Below are positions 18,519-26,413 of a DNA stretch of 64,000 nucleotides, in pieces (within the stretch, counting starts at the first letter, position 1; each line of letters starts with the position of its first letter). A program made the translations under genes and the position numbers. Source of the stretch: JALYUA01 sp038239305 (GTDB lineage: Bacteria > Acidobacteriota > Thermoanaerobaculia > UBA5066 > Gp7-AA6). Where the stretch lies: NCBI GenBank assembly GCA_038239305.1, contig JBBSEW010000003.1:1-64000 (forward strand), given 5' to 3'. The notes beneath the pieces are model-generated. The model saw only the letters and a list, made by a program, of their open reading frames with translations. It made no database searches and was not told where the DNA came from.

Positions 18519-19339
18519 GGGCGAGGGCGTGCGTTTTCCCGGGATGCGCGGGCGGGACGGGGGCCGCGGCCGCTCGCGACGCGCAGGGCTTCCTTTCGGG
18601 CGGAGAGAACGGCGGACTCGAGCGCGGCCACCAGCCGGTCGAGCTCCAGGACGAACGTCACGGCGCCGCGGCGTTCGGCGTCGTCGCGCGTCGCGAGGAG
18701 ATCGCGCCGGAAGAGTCGGAGATCGTTCCAGCGCCCGAGCGCGTCCTGGATAATCTTCTTGCGTTCGATGTCTCTCTCGAGCCCCGGGCGCCCGGCGAGC
18801 GCGAGGTCCTCGGTCAGGTAGCGCGCTTCCTTCACGGCGAGACGATAGCGATGGAGCGACGCGTCGTTGCTGTCGGCGGACAGTCCCGCGAGCCCCTCCT
18901 CCGCCTTGCGATGAGCCTTCTCGAGCCGCGCCAGCAGGTTCTCCTGTTTCTCGCGCGACATCCGGGAGAGCTTGCGCCTCAGGTCTCCGAGCTCATCGTC
19001 CGGCAGGCGCCTCGCGGCGGCTTTTTCCCCGTCGCGCAGCTGCGCGTCCCAGCGGGCATCGACTCCCGCGGCGACCTGCTCCGGAAGCCAGCCGAGCTCC
19101 CGGATCCGCGCGAGGATGCGGCGGTCGACCTCGATCTGCCGCAGGTCGGAGAGCGAACGGACGATTTTTCGGGATTGCTTCGCGATCTTGTCGCGGCCGA
19201 GGGCCGACGCGGTGGCGGACACGCGGCGCAGCGCCACGCGGAGGTCATGGATTCCGTCCGGCGACTTTGCCCGAAATCCCTTCTCGGCCTTCTCGAGAAG
19301 GCGCGCCTTGTTCTTCCAGAGAGGGATGCGCTCGGGCAC
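18515..19339 (-). CDS. CHAD domain-containing protein
   Basis: The 274-residue all-helical protein has the CHAD motifs IHDLRVALRRVSA near the N-terminus and LHRYRLAVKEARYLTE in the second half, with many Arg/Lys and conserved His. CHAD domains are known to bind inorganic polyphosphate. Divergent transcription from the exopolyphosphatase gene, 119 bp away, supports a polyphosphate role. I chose GTG at 19339 because TATAAT lies 9 nt upstream and no SD is present; an earlier in-frame start exists at 19402. Confidence 0.85.
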   Translation of the reverse strand: MPERIPLWKNKARLLEKAEKGFRAKSPDGIHDLRVALRRVSATASALGRDKIAKQSRKIVRSLSDLRQIEVDRRILARIRELGWLPEQVAAGVDARWDAQLRDGEKAAARRLPDDELGDLRRKLSRMSREKQENLLARLEKAHRKAEEGLAGLSADSNDASLHRYRLAVKEARYLTEDLALAGRPGLERDIERKKIIQDALGRWNDLRLFRRDLLATRDDAERRGAVTFVLELDRLVAALESAVLSARKEALRVASGRGPRPARASRENARPRP

Positions 19340-19348
19340 GGGGCGGCT

Positions 19349-19354
19349 ATTATA
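19349..19354 (-). promoter_or_regulatory. Consensus -10 box of the CHAD gene
   Basis: Minus-strand TATAAT, a perfect sigma-70-type -10, lies 9 nt before the GTG at 19339. No good -35 is visible. Confidence 0.6.
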
Positions 19355-19445
19355 GAGAAGGCGCGGGCGGCGAGCCGAGGGGGATCGACCGCGGGCCTTC
19401 ACGCGGTATTCACGTCGGCTTCAAGCATCCCGAGCCGAAATCACC

Positions 19446-19451
19446 GACAAT
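19446..19451 (+). promoter_or_regulatory. Candidate -10 box of ppx/gppA
   Basis: GACAAT lies 7 nt before the GTG at 19459, the same geometry as the other leaderless candidates. The first two bases deviate from consensus. Confidence 0.4.
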
Positions 19452-19458
19452 CCCTGCC

Positions 19459-21057
19459 GTGAGCAAACTGGCCGCCATCGACATCGGAACGAACTCGATC
19501 AAGCTCCTGATCGCGTCCGTCGAGGAGGACGGGGCTCTCGAGGTCCTCTCCCGCGAGAAATCCCTCGTCCGGCTCGGCAGCGAGACGCTCGCGAGCGGCC
19601 GCCTGGGGGACGAGGCGATCGAGGCGGGGGCTTCGACGGTGGAGCAGTTCCTTCGGTCGATCCGGGGCTCCGGGGCGGACCTCGCCCGCGCCGTGGCCAC
19701 GTGCGCCGTGCGGGAAGCCTCCAACGCCCAGGTCTTCGTGGATGAAGTGAAGCGCCGGACGGACGTCACGATCGACGTCATCTCGGGAGACGAGGAGGCC
19801 CGTCTCATCAACCTGGCCGTGCGGAGCGAGTTTCCGTCCCGGCTCGACCCGCTCTTTCTCGTCGACATCGGAGGCGGCTCCACGGAGCTCGTCGTGTCGA
19901 ACGGATCGCGCGTCCTCTTCTCGGAGAGCCTGCCGCTCGGAGTCGTCCGGCTCGCGGACCGATTCGCGCGAAACGATCCGCCGAGCGACAAAGATCGCCG
20001 GGCGATGAAGAAAGAGATCAAGGCCGTCGCCAAGCGCGCCGTGGAAGGCGTTCGCAAGGTGGGGTTCAAGACCTGCGTGGGGACGTCGGGAACGATCCAG
20101 TCGCTCTCGCTCGTCCACGAGGGCGCGATCCTGGGACGGGAAGCGTTGCCGACCGGACACCGGACGCTGACGCGGAAGGAGCTCAAGAAGGTCAACGGTC
20201 TGCTCCGCCGGACGACGGCCAAGGAAAAGCTGCGCATCTCGGGGCTCGACCCCCGCCGCCGCGACATCTCGGTGCCAGGAGGAATCCTCCTCTCCTGGAT
20301 CCTCAAGCGGTCCGGCGCGGATGCGATCGTCGTCGGCGAGCGCGGGCTGCGGGAGGGAATTCTGCTGGATCTCGTCTTCGGTCCCGGAACACGCCGCACG
20401 ATCGACCGCGATGTGCGAGCGCGCAGCGTGGACCGCCTGCTGCGCCGTGGCAATACGGAAGTCCTGCACGCCGCGCACACGGCCCGGCTCGCGCTCGAGA
20501 TCTTCGATCAGACCCACGCGATCCACCAGCTCACGGCGACGGAGAGGGAGTGGCTTCAGTACGGAGCGCTGCTGCACGACATCGGGTGTTACGTGGGATA
20601 CAGCAAGCACCAGCGCCACTCCTACTACCTCATCACGCACGGCGATCTCACGGGATTCTCCGCGGACGAGGTGGAGGTCCTGGGATCGCTCGCGCGGTAC
20701 CACAAGGGCGGCGGGCCGAAGGAACGTCACGAGAACTGGCGCCGGCTGAACCCGTATCTGCGGGCGGCGGTCGAAAAGCTCGCGTCGATCCTGCGGATCG
20801 CGGACGGGCTCGACCGCAGCCATCGCCAGATGGTCACGGGCATCGCGTGCCGGGCGCGGTCCGGAAAGGTCGAGTTCGAGGCCACGGCGCGGGGAGACTG
20901 CGAGGCAGAGCTCGACGCGGCGCGGAAGAAGTCGGACCTGTTCGAGCGGGTATTCGACCGCCGCGTCACGTTCCGGGCGGTCCCGGCCGAGCGCGACGAG
21001 GAGGTCAGCCAGAAAGACCTGGAGATCCTGACGACAGAAGCACTCTGGAGCAATTGA
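19459..21057 (+). CDS. ppx: Exopolyphosphatase / guanosine pentaphosphatase (Ppx/GppA) with HD domain
   Basis: This 532-residue enzyme degrades polyphosphate and/or pppGpp. The N-terminal actin-like Ppx/GppA domain (1-305) has AAIDIGTNSIKLLIA and the phosphate-binding VDIGGGSTELV; the C-terminal HD-type domain has HAAHTARLA and LLHDIGCYVGYSKHQRHSYY. The two-domain arrangement is the longer form of the family. The GTG at 19459 directly precedes the domain; GACAAT, a -10 candidate, is 7 nt upstream. phoU follows 40 bp downstream on the same strand. Confidence 0.92.
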   Translation: MSKLAAIDIGTNSIKLLIASVEEDGALEVLSREKSLVRLGSETLASGRLGDEAIEAGASTVEQFLRSIRGSGADLARAVATCAVREASNAQVFVDEVKRRTDVTIDVISGDEEARLINLAVRSEFPSRLDPLFLVDIGGGSTELVVSNGSRVLFSESLPLGVVRLADRFARNDPPSDKDRRAMKKEIKAVAKRAVEGVRKVGFKTCVGTSGTIQSLSLVHEGAILGREALPTGHRTLTRKELKKVNGLLRRTTAKEKLRISGLDPRRRDISVPGGILLSWILKRSGADAIVVGERGLREGILLDLVFGPGTRRTIDRDVRARSVDRLLRRGNTEVLHAAHTARLALEIFDQTHAIHQLTATEREWLQYGALLHDIGCYVGYSKHQRHSYYLITHGDLTGFSADEVEVLGSLARYHKGGGPKERHENWRRLNPYLRAAVEKLASILRIADGLDRSHRQMVTGIACRARSGKVEFEATARGDCEAELDAARKKSDLFERVFDRRVTFRAVPAERDEEVSQKDLEILTTEALWSN

Positions 21058-21097
21058 ACGGCGGATCGAGGACGATCGAAGGAAATGGGGATTTGAC

Positions 21098-21763
21098 GTG
21101 AAAGAGCATTTTTCCGAGCAGCTCGAAGAGTTGCGCCGAAACCTGATCCTGATGGGCGGCGAGGTCGAACGGCAGATCCATCGCGCGATCGAGGCCGTGA
21201 TCGAAGTGGACGTCGAGAAGGCGCGCTCTGTCATCGCCGCGGACGAGGAGATCAACCGGATGGAGCTCGCGGTCGAGGACCTGGCCGTCCAGCTGTTCGC
21301 CCTGCAGCAGCCGGTGGCGGTCGACCTTCGCTTCCTGATCGCGGCGCTGAAGATCAACAACGATCTCGAGCGGATCGGTGATCACGCCGTCAACATCGCC
21401 GAGGGGGCCGAACGCCTCGCGGGACAGCGGCCGTTCAAGCCGTTCATCGACATTCCGTACATGGCGGAAGTCGCGGAGACGATGCTGAAGCAATCACTCG
21501 ACGCCTTCGTCAACCGCGACGCGGCGCTCGCGAAACAGGTGATCAAGAAGGACGACATCCTGGACGAGAAGAACGTGTCGATCATCCGGGAGCTCCTGAC
21601 CTACATGGCGGAGTACCCGAACCTGATCACGTACTGCATCGAGCTGATCTCGATCTCGAAGAACCTCGAGCGGGTGGGAGACCTCGCGACGAACATCGCC
21701 GAGGACACCATCTTCATCGCGGAAGCCAAGTGGGTGAAGCATCACGCGACGGAGATTGCGTAG
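21098..21763 (+). CDS. phoU: Phosphate signalling protein PhoU
   Basis: The 221-residue protein has two three-helix PhoU repeats with metal-binding motifs (NNDLERIGDHAVNIAE and KNLERVGDLATNIAED). PhoU links Pst transport state to the PhoR kinase and represses the Pho response when phosphate is plentiful. Here it is separated by 12 kb from pstSCAB and instead follows ppx, suggesting shared control with polyphosphate metabolism. GTG start at 21098. Confidence 0.95.
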   Translation: MKEHFSEQLEELRRNLILMGGEVERQIHRAIEAVIEVDVEKARSVIAADEEINRMELAVEDLAVQLFALQQPVAVDLRFLIAALKINNDLERIGDHAVNIAEGAERLAGQRPFKPFIDIPYMAEVAETMLKQSLDAFVNRDAALAKQVIKKDDILDEKNVSIIRELLTYMAEYPNLITYCIELISISKNLERVGDLATNIAEDTIFIAEAKWVKHHATEIA

Positions 21764-21792
21764 AAGACCGGTTTTGGGTTCTGAGTCTCTGA

Positions 21793-21820
21793 GTTCTCCG
21801 TTCTCCGTTCTCCGTTCTGA
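21793..21820. repeat. GTTCTCC tandem heptamers
   Basis: Three GTTCTCC units plus a partial GTTCTGA unit lie between phoU and the GH1 gene, preceded by related GAGTCTCT units. The period and G-T-T-C composition resemble the GTTTCCC arrays at 49860 and 51857. Confidence 0.7.
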
Positions 21821-21911
21821 GTCTCCGGTTCCTGCGCCTCCGGATCCGAAGCTGGCCTACAAACCACTCACAATTCAAAAACCTCCACTCATCCCTTTCG
21901 TCCCTTCCCTC

Positions 21912-23252
21912 ATGTCCTTCCTCTGGGGCGTCGCCACTTCTTCGTACCAGGTGGAGGGAGCGCCTTCGAACGACTGGACGCAGTGGGAGAGCGAAGGGCG
22001 GCTCAAGGACGCGGGGGAGCGCGCCGGCAGGGCTTCTCACCACCGGGAGCGCTGGCGCGACGATTACGATCTCCTCCCGTCGATCGGGGCCAACGCGTAC
22101 CGCTATTCGATCGAATGGAGCCGCATCGAGCCGCGGCCGGGCGAATACGATCCCGCCGCCCTCGGGGTCGAGCGCGAGAGGGCCGAGAAGCTCTTCCGCA
22201 TGGGCATCGAGCCCGTCCTGACGCTCCATCACTACACGCACCCGCGATGGTTCGAGCGGGAAGGTGGATGGGAAAATCGAGACGCCGTAGCGCGCTTCCG
22301 TTCGCTCACGCGGGTCGTCGCGGAGGCGGTTTCGCCGTTCGTCCGGACGTGGGTCACGCTGAACGAGCCGGTCGTCTTTCTCCTCGGCGGATACGTTGCG
22401 GGCCTGATCCCTCCCGGCCGGACGAGCTTCGGGGCCGCCGCAAAGGCTTTCGAGCACATGCTCATCGCCCACACGGAAGCGTCCGCCGAGATCCACGCGC
22501 GGGTTTCGGGCGCCCGCGTCGGGATCGCCCACAACATGCTCGACTTCGCCCCGGACCGCGCCGACAGCCTGGCCGACCGGCGCCTCGCCGCCGCCGGCGA
22601 ATCGCTCTACAACCGGTCGCTTCTGGAAGGGCTCGCGACCGGCAGCCTGCGATGGGTCTTTCCCGGCAAGGGACGAGCGGCGTTCGCGGTCGCCGGACTC
22701 GAGCGCTCGAGCGATTTCGTCGGCGTCAACTACTACAGTCGCGTCCACCTGCGCCTGCGCAGCCTGTTTCGCATGACGGGCGAATTTTTCTACCGGGATC
22801 GGGACGGCCGCGGTCTCACCGAGACCGGCTGGGAGGTCCACCCGCAGGGGCTCGACACCATGGTCCGGCTCGCCGCGTCGGGCGGCCTGCCGGTGATCGT
22901 GACGGAAAACGGGATCGCCACGGGGGACGATCGCCGCCGCCGGGCTTTCCTGAGGGAGCACGCGCTCGTGATTTCGCATCTCCTCGGCGCGGGCGTTCCG
23001 GTCCAGGGCTATTTCTACTGGTCGCTACTCGACAACTTCGAGTGGCTCGAGGGTTTTCGCCCCCGGTTCGGGCTCTTCGAGGTGGACTACGCGACCGGCG
23101 CCCGCCGCCGGCGGCCTTCCGCCGACACGTTCCGATGGCTCGGCCGGTCGATCGCCGGTGAAGCGGCGGGCCGGGTCAGAGCGCGGGAGGCGAACCCGGG
23201 GCTGCCGGAACCGGAAGGGGGTGGGGCCGGCGAACGCGTTTCTCGAACGTGA
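21912..23252 (+). CDS. Glycoside hydrolase family 1 (beta-glucosidase-like)
   Basis: This 446-residue TIM-barrel enzyme is a retaining glycosidase with acid/base Glu152 in TLNEP and nucleophile Glu332 in VTENGIA. The N-terminal FLWGVATSSYQVEGA and SIEWSRIEP motifs and the C-terminal WSLLDNFEWLEGFRPRFGL are diagnostic. No signal peptide is present, so it acts in the cytoplasm on imported oligosaccharides. The last 26 residues are Arg/Gly-rich and overlap convergently by 77 bp with the PHP phosphatase gene. No SD precedes the ATG. Confidence 0.93.
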   Translation: MSFLWGVATSSYQVEGAPSNDWTQWESEGRLKDAGERAGRASHHRERWRDDYDLLPSIGANAYRYSIEWSRIEPRPGEYDPAALGVERERAEKLFRMGIEPVLTLHHYTHPRWFEREGGWENRDAVARFRSLTRVVAEAVSPFVRTWVTLNEPVVFLLGGYVAGLIPPGRTSFGAAAKAFEHMLIAHTEASAEIHARVSGARVGIAHNMLDFAPDRADSLADRRLAAAGESLYNRSLLEGLATGSLRWVFPGKGRAAFAVAGLERSSDFVGVNYYSRVHLRLRSLFRMTGEFFYRDRDGRGLTETGWEVHPQGLDTMVRLAASGGLPVIVTENGIATGDDRRRRAFLREHALVISHLLGAGVPVQGYFYWSLLDNFEWLEGFRPRFGLFEVDYATGARRRRPSADTFRWLGRSIAGEAAGRVRAREANPGLPEPEGGGAGERVSRT

Positions 23253-24024
23253 CGAACTCGGAGATGCCGCAGCGCCGCGCCTCTCCGATCGTCTGGTCAT
23301 AGCCCCATCCGACCTCCGCCGGAGCGTGCGCGTCCGAAGAGAACACGAAGGAAGCGCCGGCCCTCGCGAGCTTTTCGAGAAGACGCGGACCGGGGTAGAT
23401 CTCGCGGACCGGCTTGCGGAGCCCCGCGGACGAGATCTCGACGACGCATCCCGCGCGGACGGCCGATGCGATGGCCCCGTCCTCCGCGTCCACGACACCC
23501 GGCGGAGCATGGTGCCCGTGCTTTTTCGGAAGGTCGAAGTGCGTGAGCACATCGAATAGCCCGGTATCCGCGGCTTTCTCGAGCAGCCGGTAGTACTCGC
23601 GGTACAGGCTCTCGACTCCCTCTTTCGAGAATCGCGCCGCGGACCCCGGCGCGTCGATCCACCCCCCGGAGACCCAGTGCACCGACCCGAGGACGAGATC
23701 CCAGTCCGCGCGACCGAGCCACCTCGCGAGCTCGCCTTCAAACCCCTCCGCGTAGTCCGCCTCGAGCCCGAGCCTCACCGCGATCGCCCCCTCGAACTCC
23801 CGGGCGAGCGACCGCACCTCTTCGACGTATCCCTCGAACTGGTCTTCCCGCATCGCCAGCTCCGGATCGCGCCGCTCCTCCGGCAGGAAATAGAGCGGAA
23901 TGTGATCGGTAAACGCGATCTCGGCCAGACCCAGCGAGATTCCCTTCAAGACGAAGTCGCGCGACGAGCCCCCGGCATGGCCGCACCGGGAGGTATGGAC
24001 GTGGTAGTCGGTGAGTCCGTGCAC
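23176..24024 (-). CDS. PHP-domain histidinol-phosphatase-like protein
   Basis: This 282-residue protein is of the HisJ/HisK type: metal-binding DYHVHTSRCGHA near the N-terminus, AFTDHIPLY, VLGSVHWV, DVLTHFDLPKKHG and SSDAHAPAEVGWG. It would hydrolyse histidinol phosphate or a similar phosphomonoester. No other his genes are in the window, so a salvage or promiscuous phosphatase role is possible. I chose GTG at 24024 because TACGAT lies exactly 6 nt upstream; GTG at 24078 would add 18 unconserved residues. Confidence 0.85.
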   Translation of the reverse strand: MHGLTDYHVHTSRCGHAGGSSRDFVLKGISLGLAEIAFTDHIPLYFLPEERRDPELAMREDQFEGYVEEVRSLAREFEGAIAVRLGLEADYAEGFEGELARWLGRADWDLVLGSVHWVSGGWIDAPGSAARFSKEGVESLYREYYRLLEKAADTGLFDVLTHFDLPKKHGHHAPPGVVDAEDGAIASAVRAGCVVEISSAGLRKPVREIYPGPRLLEKLARAGASFVFSSDAHAPAEVGWGYDQTIGEARRCGISEFVTFEKRVRRPHPLPVPAAPGSPPAL

Positions 24025-24030
24025 GGGGGG

Positions 24031-24036
24031 ATCGTA
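24031..24036 (-). promoter_or_regulatory. Leaderless-type -10 box of the PHP phosphatase gene
   Basis: Minus-strand TACGAT lies 6 nt before the GTG at 24024, with no SD between. Confidence 0.5.
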
Positions 24037-24079
24037 GCGGACGTTTTGGTGTGTCGGGAGGGAGGCCCGGGGTTTCACA

Positions 24080-24175
24080 TCTCGCGATCTCGCGATCTCA
24101 TGACCTCGCGATCAATCGAAGCATCGAACTATCGGGGGATCGGGTGATCGGGCGAAGCGGGTGATCAGGGAATCG
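24080..24175. repeat. Short-tandem-repeat mosaic B
   Basis: This is mosaic A/F in reverse orientation. Positions 24086-24121 match the reverse complement of 349-384 at 34 of 36 bases; GGGTGATC-type units and a TCGAACTATCGGG segment (shared with 29218-29230) follow. It occupies the divergent spacer between two PHP-family genes. The remaining spacer to 24473 holds nothing I recognise. Confidence 0.75.
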
Positions 24176-24473
24176 GACTGAGACCGGCCAAGGGAGAGCT
24201 TTGGAGTTCCGATCCAGCATTTCTCAGCGAAGCGCCGTCTTGGCCGCCTGTTCGCGAGGCGAAGGCTTCGGTCGAAAGTCGTCGCGTGCCTCGGAAGGCA
24301 GGCGTAGCCGGCGACCGGCGGATCCTGTGTGACGAGGCAAGTATTTTGCGGCTCCCGGGTCCAGGCGAAGTGCCGTGCTACACGAAGTGTTTACGCTGGC
24401 TTTGCTCGGGCCTTCGCGGGCCCTCCCGCGATATTCGTGTGCGAGGCCGACAATCGCGGCGGCTGACAAGAAC

Positions 24474-25181
24474 ATGCTGCTTTGCGATTTTCATATTCAC
24501 ACGACCTACTCGGACGGCGTCCTGCCGTTGCCCGAGGTCATCGACCTGTTCGGGCGGTCCGGGCACGACGTCATCGCCATCACCGATCACATCGTCAACG
24601 AGGACAACCGGCTCGGCAGGATCGCGCACGCGATCCAGCATTCGTTGAACCCCGACTCGTTTCTCCGCTACCAGGACGAGATCCGGCGGGAAGGCGAGCG
24701 GGCGAGGCGTGAGTACGGGATGCTGGTGATTCCGGGCGCCGAGATGACGCGCAACACGATCAATCGGGACACGTCGGTCCACATCCTCGCGCTGGGCCTC
24801 CATGAATTCCTGTCGGCGGACGGGGATCCGATGGAAATGCTCGGTGAGATTCGGGCGCGGGGCGCCGTGTCGGTCGCCTGCCACCCGCACGAGATGAGCG
24901 AGTTCTACGCGAACACGTTCTACCTGTGGAACCGCCGCAAGTCGGCGGGCCGCCTCGTGGATCTCTGGGAGGTGGGCTGCCGGTGGGACCTGTTCCCGGT
25001 GGTGTCGCGGGAGAAGTTGCGGCACATCGCGAACAGCGACTTCCACCATCCCGAGCACCTGTACGCGTGGAAGACGCTGCTGAAGGCGGAGAAGACCGAG
25101 CGCTCCGTTCTCGCGGCGCTGAAGGGCGCGCAGGCGATCGGGATCATGCGCCTGTCCGAGAGCGAGGAGGCGACCGCGTGA
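24474..25181 (+). CDS. PHP-domain metal-dependent phosphoesterase
   Basis: The 235-residue protein begins with the PHP motif CDFHIHTTYSDG, followed by VIAITDHIVNED, PGAEMTRN, VSVACHPHE and NSDFHHPEHLYAWKT, which supply the metal ligands. It belongs to the general PHP phosphoesterase group; the substrate is unknown. I chose ATG at 24474; the open frame upstream lacks conserved sequence. Its stop overlaps the GTG of the glycosyltransferase gene, so the two are co-translated. Confidence 0.85.
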   Translation: MLLCDFHIHTTYSDGVLPLPEVIDLFGRSGHDVIAITDHIVNEDNRLGRIAHAIQHSLNPDSFLRYQDEIRREGERARREYGMLVIPGAEMTRNTINRDTSVHILALGLHEFLSADGDPMEMLGEIRARGAVSVACHPHEMSEFYANTFYLWNRRKSAGRLVDLWEVGCRWDLFPVVSREKLRHIANSDFHHPEHLYAWKTLLKAEKTERSVLAALKGAQAIGIMRLSESEEATA

Positions 25182-26371
25182 TCCTCTCCGCCGTGGGGCT
25201 CGCGGGGTTGTTCCTCTCGGTGAGCTCGTTCTGGCTCGCGGCGCGCGCGCTGCGGCGGCACAGGCGCGAGGGAAGAGGAACGCCGCTCGAGCACTTTGCT
25301 CCTCCTGTCTCGATCGTGAAGCCCCTGTGCGGGATGGACGACGATCTCACCCGGAACCTGGAGAGCTACTACCGACTCGACTATCCGGAGTACGAGCTCG
25401 TGTTTTCCTTCGCGAGCGAGTCCGATCCCGCGTTTGCTGTCGCGCGCCGCGTGTCGGACGCGCACCCCGGAATCCGCACGGTGTTCGTGGTGGACGGGCG
25501 GGAGCCCGGTCGAAATGCGAAGGTCAACCGGCTCGAGGCGGGCGTGCGGCGCGCTCGCTTCTCGCATCTTCTCTTCTCGGACGGAAACGTGCGCGTGCGG
25601 CCGGACTTCCTCCGCCGGGCGATCTCGTTCTTCGTGGATCCGCGGGTCGGGCTCGTCTCGAACCTCTTCGCCGCGACCGGCGCGGTGTCGCTCGGGTCCC
25701 GCGTCGAGACCCTCCACCTTAACGGATTCCTCCAGGCCGGGACGGCGTTTCTCGTGCGGAGCGTCGGGCGGCCGTGCGTCGTCGGGAAATCGATCCTCAT
25801 GTCGCGCGAGGCCCTGGACGCGATCGGCGGGTTCCCGCCCCTGCGCGATCACCTGGCGGAAGACTTCCTCCTGGGAGAACGGACACGCGATGCGGGTTTC
25901 GAGGTCCGGCTGTCCGCCGACGAGATCGAGACCTCCGAGGTCTGCAAGTCGCCCCGGGCCGTCTGGTCCCGGCACCGCCGCTGGGCGATGCTGCGCGTCC
26001 GGCTGGGCGGCCCGGCCTACGTGTCGGAGCTCTTCGCGAGCCCGTCCCTCTGGATCCTGTTGGCGATCGCCGGTGCGCCGTCTTCGCCGTACGGCGCGGC
26101 AGTTCTGGCGTCCGTCTCAGCACTCGCCGCCTGCCGAATCGGGGTCGAAGCGCGAATCGCGGCGGATGCCGGACGTCCCGTAGAACGCCGGGACCTGGCC
26201 CTCATCCCCGTGCGGGATCTCGCGGTCGCGGCGCTCTTCTGGGCGGGCCTCTTCGCGCGCCACACGCACTGGCGGGGCCGGAAGCTGCGGGTGGGGAAGG
26301 GGACGAGGATTGAAACGCTGGCGGAAGATCGGGCTCGTGTACCGTTTAAAGCAATACCGTATGCGCGATAA
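25178..26371 (+). CDS. GT21-like ceramide/hopanoid-type glycosyltransferase
   Basis: This 397-residue membrane glycosyltransferase has an N-terminal helix and a GT-A domain with the GT21 pattern: PPVSIVKPLCGMDDDLTRNL, LFSDGNVRV, GFPPLRDHLAEDFLLG and RHRRWAML, then C-terminal helices. Relatives are ceramide glucosyltransferase and HpnI (adds N-acetylglucosamine to a hopanoid headgroup). The GTG at 25178 overlaps the PHP gene stop (GTGA) and follows GAGGAGG by 7 nt. In the hopanoid pathway HpnI products are deacetylated by HpnK, so coupling to a PHP hydrolase is suggestive but unproven. Confidence 0.85.
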   Translation: MILSAVGLAGLFLSVSSFWLAARALRRHRREGRGTPLEHFAPPVSIVKPLCGMDDDLTRNLESYYRLDYPEYELVFSFASESDPAFAVARRVSDAHPGIRTVFVVDGREPGRNAKVNRLEAGVRRARFSHLLFSDGNVRVRPDFLRRAISFFVDPRVGLVSNLFAATGAVSLGSRVETLHLNGFLQAGTAFLVRSVGRPCVVGKSILMSREALDAIGGFPPLRDHLAEDFLLGERTRDAGFEVRLSADEIETSEVCKSPRAVWSRHRRWAMLRVRLGGPAYVSELFASPSLWILLAIAGAPSSPYGAAVLASVSALAACRIGVEARIAADAGRPVERRDLALIPVRDLAVAALFWAGLFARHTHWRGRKLRVGKGTRIETLAEDRARVPFKAIPYAR

Positions 26372-26375
26372 AGCC

Positions 26376-26413
26376 TTATTTAATTAGTAAAAACAATCTC
26401 TTTTCCTAATTAA
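26376..26413. terminator. AT-rich palindrome between convergent genes, possible bidirectional terminator
   Basis: In an otherwise GC-rich window this 38-bp stretch is nearly all A/T. TTAATTAG (26380-26387) and CTAATTAA (26406-26413) form an 8-bp inverted repeat around an A-rich then T-rich loop. It joins the stop codons of the GT21 gene and ppk. Confidence 0.5.
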
